From Lepraria neglecta (taxonomy: Eukaryota; Ascomycota; Lecanoromycetes; Lecanorales; Stereocaulaceae): 64,000 bases of DNA. This document shows positions 35,859 to 45,477 of this stretch, in pieces. The translations under genes were made by a program, and so were the position numbers. Where the stretch lies: NCBI GenBank assembly GCA_033220425.1, contig CM065647.1:5890001-5954000 (forward strand), written 5' to 3'. The notes beneath the pieces are model-generated. The model worked only from the letters and a program-made list of their open reading frames with translations. It was not told where the DNA came from and did no database searches. Numbering within the stretch: position 1 is the first letter of the stretch; the number at the start of each line of letters is the position of its first letter.

Positions 35859-37015
35859 CTTATTCCTAAGACTATATTAAGAGGTAAACTTGATAAGCGC
35901 TCCTGGCAAGGTATCTTTATTAGATACAAGGGAACAAATTATTATATCTATAACCCTAAGACTAGGAAGGTCACCGTATATCGAGATATCAAAGTTAATA
36001 AAGATACTATCTACCAACTAGGGGAGTCTAAAATAACGCTATTTCTATAGACTAAGCAAGATGATTTACTCCTTACAGGTTTAGAAGAACGCAACGATTC
36101 ACTATTACTTATAGTCTCTACTATAGACCTTTCTTCTGCGGATTCAAGTAACCTTTCTCTAATACCTTCAGGGAAGCCTTCTTCTAATAAAGCTAGCGAG
36201 GAAGATAATAATCTACCTGAAAAGAAACCTCGTAATCCAAAGAACCGGATCCCTAATGGCTTCAAGCCTAGAGACTCCACGAGATCTAAAGGTACAAAAT
36301 TCAGGGAGTACCATACTAACTTCTTGGATATAATTATTCGTCTATTTAGTAATAACGATATTTTGAATAGACTAACGCCAAAGGTTTATATCTCTATAGT
36401 AAAAGTTCTCAGCGCCTTATTAAAAGGGGAGACTCTTGACTCTAAGCCTCAGGAACCGCAGACTCTTCGCTAGGCTATAAAGATAGCTAATTAGTCTCTA
36501 TAGAAAGAAGCTATATAGTCCGAATATAATTCTCTAATACAAAACTCTATATATAACCTCGTCCATCCTCCTATAGATATTCTATCCCATAAGCCTCTTA
36601 CTAGGAAATAGGTCTTCTATATTAAGAAGAAGGAAGATAGCTCTATTAAGCGAAAGGCTCGGTAGGTAGTCTATAGCTATTAATAAGAACAGAGTATTAA
36701 CTATAAAGAGACTTTTATATCTATTATTAAGGCAGTCTCCTATAGATTAATAATCTCAACTACCGCTAAAGGAGACCTTTATATAGAGTAAATAGATATA
36801 GTTATCGCCTTTCTCTACGGTCTTCTCGACGAGCTTGTCTATATTATTCAGCCTACGGAGTTCGAAGATAGGACAAATAAGGTCGCGGTAGATAGGAAGA
36901 TTAGAATCAAATATATTAGTACTGAGGACATACTTGCGGACGGTCTCACCAAGCCCCTACTGGCGGCGAGCCTTCAGAAGTTCGTTACGAATATAGGTAT
37001 ATAGAAACACTAAGG
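35859..37015 (+). pseudogene. Copia-1 integrase C-terminus and remnant of RT/RNase H
   Basis: Plus strand continues the integrase tail (YNPKTRKVTVYRDIKVNKD near 35960), then an acidic linker (about 36060-36250), the start of RT (ETFISIIKAVSYRLIISTTA and IDIVIAFLYGLLDELVYII near 36710-36850), then jumps at about 36890 to ISTEDILADGLTKPLL, the last motif of copia RNase H. So the RT core with YVDD and most of RNase H are deleted. Ends near 37015, just before the 3' LTR. Confidence 0.8.
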
Positions 37016-37045
37016 CTACGTTATAAATAGACTCGAGGAGAGTAT

Positions 37046-37205
37046 TGCAATCTGGTTACCTGATTGCTCTTTATGCGATTCTATTGTCCTTCTCCGCTAG
37101 TTACAGGTAGAAGTGTTAGCAAATAGATAGAGATGTCTATTAGTACTCTATAGATTCCTATCTCTTAGCTAGTCAGTCAATTGAGTGTTTTCTGCCATTG
37201 CAACA
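37046..37205 (+). repeat. Copia-1 3' LTR
   Basis: 160 bases, TGCAATCTGG to ATTGCAACA, the partner of 27189-27348. Less RIP'd than the 5' LTR. Confidence 0.9.
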
Positions 37206-37312
37206 GTATAAGGTATATATTATTATTAGTGATAAATAATAGACCTCTTATTATACTAACTACCTAGGAAAAAAGGGCGTACTACTGATAATCTATCAGT
37301 AGTGCGTAAATA
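37206..37312. other. AT-rich junction with a perfect hairpin
   Basis: Between the copia LTR and the host gene remnant. Holds AAAAAAGGGCGT followed by arms ACTACTGATA and TATCAGTAGT. The block recalls the hairpins at 24147-24228. The 5' end of the host gene, including any signal peptide, is missing here. Confidence 0.4.
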
Positions 37313-38095
37313 GTGCGTATACCATCAAAAGCCTTGAGTGTATCTCAGCCTAAGCCGAGTGATTCAGGCCCGATATTAGCTCCTAGTGCCCCAGCGTCTC
37401 AAGCAGGGCCAAGTGCATCCGGTGCCGAGTACAGTTCTGGAGGCTATGTAACCGCACCAAGCACGCCCGAGTCATATATACCGCCTATTTCAGGCGCCGT
37501 CGCGGGCGATACGGGTCCTATCATTTCGCTCACGGTTGTATCGCCTGATACAAGGCCCAGCGGACAATTCGCACCCACGAGCTCAAGCTCGCCCTCGTTG
37601 GGTACTGGACAGCTACCTGCTCCTGGACATACTCCTGGTATCTTCGAATCCTCTCCAACACCGCGCCGACCCACTTTCTTATTCCCATCATCAAGCACTC
37701 TCACGCCGCTAGCAGACTTTACTTTACTGCCGAGTGGGATCAGGATCGCTCCTAGCAGTACCACGGCTTCCAGCGAAGGTGTCATATTTGGCGGCTTGCT
37801 CTTTGCCCTCTCAAAGGGTATTCAGGGCGTCGACCTGACTGTGCCTACCGTCAAGGCAGAAATTCTACACGACGTTGAAGATACGATTGTCAAAGCGGAG
37901 AATCTTTTTGGCGACCTCGGCGGTATCGATTCTACCGGCTCGTGCAACGCAGGTAGCAAGGCTAAGAGGCTCCCGAATCCTTTCACAAGCCTCGAACATC
38001 TGGCCGGAGACATTCTGAACATCATCGGATGTGCTAACGAGATCTTGAATTCACTGAAAGACAACTTGGATCGAGATTCGCCTAATCCGAACTTG

Positions 38096-38227
38096 TTAGT
38101 GTTCTCACTCCTGAAGCTATATACACCGGCACAAGTGGATATGTAAATAGATGCTTGGGCGGTCTAACGCCAGGGCTAGCAGGCCTAGAAAGGCTACAAC
38201 AGGTGCCCCAGCGCTAGAAAACTCCCA
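38096..38227 (-). repeat. Split direct repeat B2
   Basis: 132 bases, TTAGTGTTCTCACTCCTGAAG to GAAAACTCCCA on the plus strand, matching B1 at 38479-38610 with a few RIP-type differences. Its left border abuts host codon 38093-38095. Confidence 0.9.
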
Positions 38228-38297
38228 TGCCTAGGCGGCATAGACCTGGAGTGTAGATAGGCTATATATAGGCTATGTATAAGGTGCGGGTGGGCGG

Positions 38298-38478
38298 GAA
38301 AGAACTGCTATGGCTCTGAAAGAGATGAACTCGACTGAAGAGCCAACTGCTGGTGGGATGCTTATACAAATAGTGCTCTCAGGAAGCACGGATCTCTCGC
38401 TATAGCCTATGGTTATAGCGTATGGCTGAAACCGCATCTGATCATAAGACATACTAACCCACAGTCCTACTGTAGCGA
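38298..38478 (-). repeat. Split direct repeat A2
   Basis: About 181 bases, AAAGAACTGCTATGG to ACTGTAGCGA, matching A1 at 42488-42667. More TpA-rich than A1 (for example CTATAGCCTATGG against CTATGGCCCATGG). Confidence 0.9.
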
Positions 38479-38610
38479 TTAGTATTCTCACTCCTGAAGC
38501 TATACACACCGGCACAAGTGGATATATAAATAGATGCTTGGGCGGTCTAACGCCAGGGCTAGCAGGCCTAGAAAGGCTACAACAGGTGCCCTAGCGCTAG
38601 AAAACTCCCA
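38479..38610 (-). repeat. Split direct repeat B1
   Basis: 132 bases directly joined to A2, so the A2/B1 junction reads TGTAGCGA then TTAGTATTCTC. This junction defines both element ends. Confidence 0.9.
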
Positions 38611-38689
38611 AATAACACCCAAATAACGCCCCCGTAGAGGGTTTCCGAGGAAGGCCTCGCAGGGTAGCTCCTGGCGAGTATCGCCAGTA

Positions 38690-39560
38690 CTAGCGCTGCT
38701 GGTACCGACGTGATACTATGAGTATTCGCTCGGGATAAGTGACTATATATAGACGATAGGAGTCCGACTTCTATCGCCCTAGTAGCTAGATTTCTTCGTT
38801 ACTAAGGCCTGCCTCTCGTGCGGAGGTGGTGGCCCCCCTGCGGAAGGAGTGTCCTGAATAATAACCTTCTACCCCGAGTAATATAAGTACTTGACGAAGG
38901 TAACTCGTAGTAATCTCCCTTGTGAATACGGAGCCTCCCAGCTAGAAGAGGGGACTGTTTAGTACGGTCTTCCACTTGAATAAATGGCGTAACGCCTTAA
39001 CTGCGTATACTCTATCGCCGGAAGCTGCGATAGTAAGGGTAATACCCCGCCTGAAAGGGTCCGTTTTTAATGCTGGGAGGGTGAGCTCTAGATGGTTCTC
39101 GTATAGCCTCACTGAGCGATAAGTCAGGAACTACTGGCTGAATTCGTGATCATTGCGATCTTTTGCGGTGTAGGTAAACTCCCCTATACAGAGGAATACG
39201 GCGAATACGAGGCAAAAGGCTATATATAATATTGAACCAGTCTCGTTATACTGGTTAAAATAAGGGAGGATCTATAGCAGTAGATCCTTGGTAATAGGAC
39301 GTCTTTCTTTTGTCCCGGCCTCGCCCTATAGGCGTTATATACCCGCTATTATACGTTCTAATTATGGGTTATAAAATACTGCGAGGCCCCTATAGCCCAT
39401 ATCTATATGCGTTGATCTGACGCCTGTCAAGTAGGCCTTGACTATCTTTACCTTGACCCGTTTTGTACTGAGATCTGCTATCTAGCTGGCTAATAAGTTC
39501 ACTGTCGCTGGGAAGGGAGGTATACTCCCCCTAAGTATATAATAGGTGATATATAACTGC
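38690..39560 (-). pseudogene. Tyrosine recombinase of the YR retroelement
   Basis: Minus-strand pieces include LLLQILPYFNQYNETGSILY, FTYTAKDRNDHEFSQ, SVRLYENHLELTLPALKTDP and AVKALRHLFKWKTVL. They continue, after a frame change near 38870, to SAGGPPPPHERQAL, and in another frame to ATSAREAGLSNEEI with TAG at the following Gln. This resembles the catalytic domain of fungal YR/Crypton-type recombinases, in which an Arg lies early and a HSFRRGA(A)-type motif late. The HxxR box is frame-disturbed and the final Tyr is not resolved. It would join a circular cDNA to the chromosome. Confidence 0.7.
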
Positions 39561-39594
39561 GTTGGTGTGGCATACGTTTTTCGGGTTTTTGTTA

Positions 39595-41200
39595 CTAACC
39601 CCTACTATAGGAGTCGAGCGGCTTCTCGTGGCAGTGCGGTCTGACTGTACTACGATTGTAGTAGGTCCCGCCCTGACTTGGCGGGGATATAGCTAGGTGA
39701 CCTAGCTGAGGGTATCTGTCAGCGATTTTTCGATATCGGAATCGCGAGAGGTTATCAGCCAGTTGGTTGGCTCCTGTTGGGATCCATTCCGGAACCAAAT
39801 AGATGTTATATCTAGCCGTAAGTATAGCTATATCCCTTAGTGGGGCTATGGCTGGTCCACGGATCGAGGATTTATGCAGCCTATGGATACAGGCATTATT
39901 GTCGCAATAAAGGGTTAATTTTGATCCCCGGAGTCGTTCCAACTATAGCTGTATCGCGTGAAGAACAGCCTTCATTTCTTTGAATTGTATATCTTTGTGA
40001 CGATAGCGTGTAGCGACCGGTATACTAAAGACGTCCTAGACCGAGTGTAAATGGGCTGGGTGATTAAGAATGTAGCCCCCTATACCAAGCCTCCTAGAGG
40101 CGTCAGTCCATATATGCCACGATAGTCGACTAACGACGTAACGTAGTAGTTTGAGGCCATTCCAGTCCTTCAGGAAGGTATACTACCATAGTAGATCAGC
40201 CCTTATGGCTGCGGTGATATATAGGATAGCCATTAGCCTCCGAATTGCGTCAAAAAGTCGCCTCAAGAAGGCCCTTCCTGGAACTACAATTTTGGCAGTA
40301 AATGATAGAAAACCGACTGCTGACTCAAGTTCCGAATATAGGATTATAGGCCTTTTGAGGAGGCCTTGCACTGTATTTCTTGCCCTGTCTAGCTTGTCCG
40401 GAGGGAGTCATGCCTGTATAAGGATACTATCGAATTCAATTCCTACAAAGTCGGCTTTTGTACCTCTCGCATCCTTCGAATGGTTAACTAACAGGCCTAA
40501 TTCGTTATATACTTGATCGTATTGATGGCTGTATGCGATGGCGTCGGCTTGTGGTGCCAGAATGGCGAAGAAATCGTCCAAGTAGTGTAATACTATGGCC
40601 CATAGCAATACTGCGGTTATGATCCAGTTGACCGCCTTTGCAAACAGGTCAAAGAGGAACGGTACTATACGTAAACCAAAGGGTAGATAGCGTTCTTTCC
40701 AGTAGAAACCATTGTAGTAGAAACCTAGTAGCTACTAGTCTAAAGTAGCCACTGGAATATGACGAAAGGCGTCTTTCAGGTCTCGCTTAACGAATTAAGC
40801 CCCTGGACCTTATTGCAGCAGCGTATCCACGGCGTTATCGTACGTCATATACTCTAAGGCACCCTAATCGTAAGGTATACCATTATTAACTGAGCTGCCG
40901 TATAGAAACGAGAGGTTATAAATACGTCTCCAGCCCCCATCGTGCTTCGGGACCAAGCCTAGCGGCGAATAGACGTACCGGGGCTCCGTCTAATAGTCTA
41001 CTGGAGTTAACCGGTTATACTAAAGCTGTTTTTGAAGGTCCGCAGTTAATATATCTAGTACTACACGTACTGATTGGTAGTTTTGACTGAGGTATTGGAT
41101 GTCTATACCTCTATACCCGATTTTTGCCCCCTTCCGAAGAATAGCCGCTAGGGTCTTGGCGAAGGTTTGATCAGGGTGATTCTTTAACTATTTGTACCAA
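39595..41200 (-). pseudogene. Reverse transcriptase and RNase H of the YR retroelement
   Basis: RT reads VPKHDGGWRRIYNLSFLYG (about 40930), SSVNNGIPYDQGALEYMTYD, FVKRDLKDAFRHIPVATLD (about 40760), LPFGLRIVPFLFDLFAKAVN and the active site VLHYLDDFFAIL (40570s, both Asp kept). RNase H follows at 39942-39700 with LTLYCDNNACIHRLHKSSIR and a GANQLADNLSRF end. The order RT-RNase H-recombinase without integrase or protease is that of DIRS/Ngaro elements. Long stretches are open (40408-40608, 40183-40371, 39595-39942), separated by single TAG/TAA codons. Confidence 0.85.
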
Positions 41201-42400
41201 CTATCGACGCGTAACGGGCCCTGATAGGGTAGATCTGGATCGGATAGATCGACGAGTAAGTATAGAAAACCTTCTGCTACGTATAGTAGCGATATAGGTA
41301 CCTGCGGGTACTCTAGGAGTTATTCCGACTTAGAAATTCGATTTGCTAGTAGTATCAAGTTAGCGTTGTTCGAGGCCGAGTTAGCCCTTGAGCACGTATT
41401 CGCTGGGTGATTCTACTAATATATAGAACAGATATAAAGATACCTGCAGCGGTCGCGTGGACAGTGGCCGCTATTAAACGATCTATACGTGAATAGGCCT
41501 GAAGAGGAGGATTTTGAGGCACTACCACCTGCGTATAACCTAGTATCGCCCTATACGGATATCCTTCGGACCAAGAGGTCTGAGTAGCGTCTATTATCGA
41601 TCGACCAGGCTACTAGATCATCCTGGCCACTCAGGATGCGTATGGTGACGAACACGTGATGGTATACGCGGATAGAGTCAAATTTATAGTGTATATATAG
41701 CTCCGCAAGGCGAAGGCGGTAGTCCGAAAGGGCTACCTGTAACTGTATACTTACTATAGGGTGCGTATAGTAATAAACGGCCTGGCTATATACCTCGAAA
41801 CACTGCAGGAGGTATACTAACCCGTTAGTCTCCTGGATAGTATCGCTATCTATACGATTGGTATAGTTATGGGCTAGCTTTATAAGGTATTCCGTTTTAA
41901 ATGTTCTAAAGAAGATTTACTTAAAATACTTAATATTAACGGTACGATAGCGCTTATAAAGACTAAGAAAGGGTTTCTTACCTTCGGTATGCCTGAAAGA
42001 GACTATTAGGCTATCCCCCTCCTCCGAGTCTGTACTAGAAATAGATAAGTGGTGATAACGATGACGGCAACGGCGACTATATGACTTGTAGACTCGATAG
42101 CGATCCTGGTGATCGCGCTAGTCCTTTAGCGCCGCTAGGCGGTGTTCTAACTCGCGAATTTGATCACGGTGACTAGGAGGAGGTGTTTCGTCGATGAGGC
42201 TTGGGCTGATAGTTCCCGAAGAGGTAGCAGATACCTGTAATTCGGGGGGGGTATAGTATCCCTCCGAGTGGCTGTTTTAGCTTGTTTGCGGTTCTTGGAG
42301 GAGGTCTTGGGGGCCGTCTTGGAGGCTTTCTTGGAGGCTTTCTTGGAGGTAGCTAATTTACGTGTAGCGACGGCTATAACTAGGTGATGCTGAGGTGTTT
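41200..42400 (-). pseudogene. Gag-like ORF of the YR retroelement
   Basis: Minus strand begins near 42360 with a Lys-rich start (ATRKLATSKKASKKASKTA), then a basic coil (DQIRELEHRLAALKD) and Arg/Tyr/Ser-rich stretch (about 42050-42130). A helical region follows (about 41600-41900, with YNHANRI-like and QLQVALSDYRLRLAELY motifs) and a short Cys/His patch (SGHCPRDRCRYLYIC) near 41440, which may be a nucleic-acid-binding knuckle. It is in the position of gag, directly after A1. Broken by a few stops and at least one frame change. Confidence 0.6.
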
Positions 42401-42487
42401 ATGCTTAGAAAGAGGGGGGAAGAATATAAGTATAGATGGGATGAAAGGATAGATGGACTAATATGTGTATAGGCTTAATTGCTGTGA

Positions 42488-42667
42488 AAAGAACTGCTAT
42501 AGCTCTAAAAGAGATGAACTCGACTGAAGAGCCAACTGCTGGTGGGATGCTCATACAAATAGTGCTCTTAGGAAGTACGGATCTCTCGCTATGGCCCATG
42601 GTCATGGCGCATGGCTGAAACCGCATCTGATCATGAGACACACTAACCCACAGTCCCACTGTAGCGA
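42488..42667 (-). repeat. Split direct repeat A1
   Basis: 180 bases matching A2, ending TGTAGCGA at 42667, after which the host codon ACA (42668-42670) begins. Confidence 0.9.
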
Positions 42668-44341
42668 ACAGGCGACCTACTCGGAGACTTGAGTACGATA
42701 GCTGGTGAAACTGATCCTGCTGACAAGCCAGACAAACATTCTTCGCAAAATTCCGGTACAAGTGACAACTCATCGCCATCTTCGACCGCTTCTTCATCTA
42801 CTATTTCAAGCTCCTCGTCCTCTAGCTCCTGTACTGGTTGCACAGGATGTTGTCCAACGGACGTTTTTGAGCTCCCGACGACTGGCACGCCAGCTGTCAC
42901 TCCTGCACCGACTGACAATAATGCCTTTAAGAAGAGGGCCATGCCAGAACGATTCCATCAGCTGGCGAAACGGAAGCCAGCAAGGCCAATTGAAAGCATC
43001 AACAATTGTAAGCTAAGGACTCCGGTCGATTGGCCGATTGCTACACCAGAGTATCGCGGAGGTTTTCAATTCTATACTTCAGATACACAAGGGGTACTTG
43101 GCACACTCACGATGGTCTCACGGTACTACAGAAGTACTAATTTCGGCGCGCCAGCATGTACACCAACCATTACCCGGCTCAGTGCCAAAGAATGGACCTA
43201 CGAACAAAGTGGCAACGTACCAGGGAATGACCAAATTACCGTTGATCATGCATACGAAAATACTTTCCTAACAGGATTTATGCAGTCTATCATTAACGAT
43301 GCCAATAAGGTATTCTTTAACACCGAAGGTTGTATGGACAATCGTCGGGAGCCAATATTTGGCTCCTTAGCTAGCTTCAGGAATCCCGATTTCATCGCCA
43401 TGTCTCAGTGGCTGAACGGAGATGCAAAAGCCTACGTGAGTAGTCATACCCGAACTCATCTTCGGACCGTCCAATCTTATCTATTTTGTTGGTCCAACTA
43501 TGCTGACCACCGATCTAGGTTCTTGGGCCAACATTTGACCCTCAACTCGGCGGATATCTGCAGCCCAACTCCAAAGTCAAGAAAGGCGACAGATGGGCAA
43601 AAGCGATAGAGAAAATAGACCACAAGATAAGACTCGCGCAAATCCTAGTGGGTGCTGCTCAAATAATTAACGCCGATGACACAATTGCTCGAATGCAGAG
43701 AACCAACAACCGCATTTACGTGGCTTTGTAAGTGTTTTCCCACTCGACAGTCCGCTCCTTGGCCAATGCTCACTATGCCGCAGCCAGACTTTTGACGCTT
43801 ATCTTAGCCAGCACCCTGACCTTCCCGGATCGAGCTTTGGTTGGGCTGCTCGTTACAAATCATATATGGACAATTACATCAGCTACAGGAACGGAGCTAC
43901 AACAAGCATACTACCGAGCCTGCTCGTGAACATAGGCGCGGACCTTGGGATTGCCAATATCAATGTCAAAGGCAAAGTGCAGTCTGATTGGGATCAATGG
44001 AACAACCTGTATAATTCTATCAAGACGTACTATGGCCAAGGTGGCGCCGGCGCCAGTGACTTGGCTTGGTCAATCAATTGGGAATGGAACACTAATAATG
44101 TCAAGCGCGACGAACTTGACAACACCATGGCAAAACGTCAGGCGTATTCGCATCGTACCAGCCCTACAAGTTCGCCATCAGATATCGGCTCAACTTCCAT
44201 TACCACACAGCCTGTCACCATTACCGCTCCTTCAGGCACTACACGCGCCTTCAATGCGTCGCTCGACTGTACTCTAATAAGAAGTAGAGACCCAATGGCC
44301 CACCATGTGCTAGGCGGTGGCTGTTTGGGAGTCGACTATTA

Positions 44342-44629
44342 TAAAGTAGACTTTAAGTAATACTAAGCGGGTCTAGTATATAATCCGATAATGTATATTT
44401 AGTGTCTAGCCTAAGAGATCTATCGTATATAATCAAGTATAATAGATATAAGAAGTAAGTTAAGCACGATACTCCAAGTGGTGAGTGGTACTCTATATAT
44501 ATAGGTATAGGAAACCGAATCATATCCGACTCGATCATTCCATGATCCAAATGAACCGAGTCATGCCAAGTCTATAATGGGCGCTACGATGCAAGGGCGC
44601 ATCCTCAGTTATTGCCTTGGCTCGTAACA
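44342..44629 (-). repeat. LTR fragment of the chromodomain gypsy family
   Basis: Shares CTAAGCGGGTCTAGTATATAA, the GCCTAAGAGATCTATCGTATA block, CACGATACTCCAAGTGGTGAG and GGGCGCTACG with the 29373 LTR, and ends CGTAACA. The first about 70 bases of the LTR (from TGTTACG) are missing. The fragment is joined directly to the host coding sequence, whose last codons and stop are LTR-derived. Confidence 0.82.
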
Positions 44630-45118
44630 AGGCTTCTTTAGTTTGGGCGCTTTATTTGGACGTCTAGAGGCAGGCTTGGGGGCAGGCTTTTTGCGGGCTG
44701 TAGGGGGCTTCGGAGTCACAGAGGGTAGTGCTATAGACGGTAGTATAGGGGGACCACAGCGACGAGTCATTATAGGGGGGAAGAGCGGTTTCTAGAGGTA
44801 TAGTAGAGGTTGATAGCGAGGTTAGACGTCAGCGAGGTGGCAAATAGGGCTACAACCCTAGAGGCGATAGTAACACCACGCTAGAAGCCTTACAAATGCC
44901 TGTTTAGGAAGCTTTATATATATATATTTGGTATAATAATTGATTTATATACAAAAGCCGACTTTATTCAGATTTTAGTCGGTATACGCGCTAATCGATA
45001 ATCAAAACCGCGCTACAACAGGTTTTTTGGATCTACGATACTATTAATCTATCTTCACGCCTACGATCTCCCACGAACTCGATAGATCTTTACTTGAATG
45101 AATCAATTCAATTACTAC
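44630..45118 (-). other. Short spacer with a truncated basic ORF
   Basis: On the minus strand an ATG at 44770 opens MTRRCGPPILPSIALPS followed by Lys/Pro/Ala-rich residues (ARKKPAPKPASRRPNKAPK) to the LTR border, 47 codons. The style recalls the basic start of a retroelement gag, but no family can be named. The rest, to 45118, is AT-rich with no recognised feature. Confidence 0.35.
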
Positions 45119-45228
45119 TGTTGGAAATTGCTTAGTTAGCACTATCTTCATTAAAATCTCTGTATGCAAATAGCTTCTTCTTCTTCAATCAACTCAATGA
45201 ACAACACCTTCTGCCCTATAATTCATTA
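45119..45228 (+). repeat. Copia-2 5' LTR
   Basis: 110 bases; differs from the 3' LTR at a handful of C/T positions only. Confidence 0.93.
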
Positions 45229-45242
45229 GGTTATGAGCCCGG
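45229..45242 (+). other. Copia-2 primer binding site
   Basis: GGTTATGAGCCCGG immediately follows the LTR and is complementary to the anticodon-loop region of initiator tRNA-Met, as in copia elements primed by a half tRNA. Confidence 0.82.
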
Positions 45243-45477
45243 CAAGCTAAGTAATTGCTTATTGGTTGAATTGATTCAGGAAAGAGGTCCGTAATACCTT
45301 ACAGTGATTGCAGACAGAAAACATGTTTTCGTCTCAACACTATAAATAATACAAACCTCAGAACTCTGTTAAAACCGCGCCATCTTCTATAAAAGACACC
45401 GAGTACTCTACCCTCTACCATATCTATTATCTACGAACGCGTCACCCCCGTATACTTCAAGACTATATACTATTATG

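Larger units (their letters stand above)
27189..37205 (+). mobile_element. Ty1/copia retrotransposon (Copia-1), internally deleted and split by gypsy copy B
   Basis: Two 160-bp LTRs (27189-27348 and 37046-37205) flank plus-strand gag-pol remnants. The coding sequence breaks at 29372 in the integrase C-terminal region (HSKVLRSRA) and resumes after gypsy copy B at 35859 with PKTILRGKLDKRSWQGIFI, the normal continuation in copia elements. Parts of the integrase core and most of RT/RNase H are missing, so the element was non-autonomous. No convincing 5-bp target duplication was found (CATAT against GTATA). Confidence 0.87.
38096..42667 (-). mobile_element. Tyrosine-recombinase retrotransposon (Ngaro/DIRS-like) with split direct repeats
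   Basis: Minus-strand order: A1 repeat (42667-42488), gag-like ORF, RT, RNase H, tyrosine recombinase, B1 (38610-38479), A2 (38478-38298), B2 (38227-38096). The A1-ORFs-B1-A2-B2 arrangement is the hallmark of Ngaro/PAT-like YR retrotransposons, which integrate through a circular intermediate using a recombinase and make no target duplication; none is seen here. It interrupts the host gene exactly between codons. RIP stops are fewer than in the gypsy copies. Confidence 0.88.
37313..44360 (+). pseudogene. Host gene for a Ser/Thr-rich, Cys-containing protein, split by a retroelement
   Basis: Left part 37313-38095: Pro/Ser/Thr-rich low complexity, then VPTVKAEILHDVEDTIVKAE and LFGDLGGIDSTGSC. 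Right part 42668 on: Ser-rich linker, CTGCTGCCPTDVF, KKRAMPERFHQLAKRKP, YRGGFQFYTSDTQGVLGTLT, GFMQSIINDANKVFF. Two clean introns follow (43436-43518, GTGAGT to CTAG; 43728-43783, GTAAGT to GCAG), then FGWAARYKSYMDNYI and KVQSDWDQWNNLYNSIKTYY. The two halves meet in the same codon phase at 38095/42668. The 5' end is lost and the 3' end is replaced by LTR sequence that supplies the stop (44358-44360). It resembles a conserved but uncharacterised, probably extracellular fungal family; no function is assigned. Confidence 0.72.

Noticed and set aside
36011-36280. 89-codon minus-strand ORF
   Set aside because: Antisense to the Copia-1 integrase tail and linker, which read sensibly on the plus strand.
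27184-37210. Target duplication for Copia-1
   Set aside because: The flanks CATAT and GTATA do not match; the similarity of AAGGTATA on both sides is not adjacent to the LTRs in register.
37444-37785. 113-codon minus-strand ORF
   Set aside because: Shadow of the Pro/Ser/Thr-rich host coding sequence on the plus strand; low-complexity codons leave the other strand open.
42405-42942. Minus-strand ORFs over A1 and the Ser-rich exon (42405-42797, 42643-42942)
   Set aside because: The first is repeat sequence shared with A2; the second is antisense to the Ser-rich linker of the host gene.
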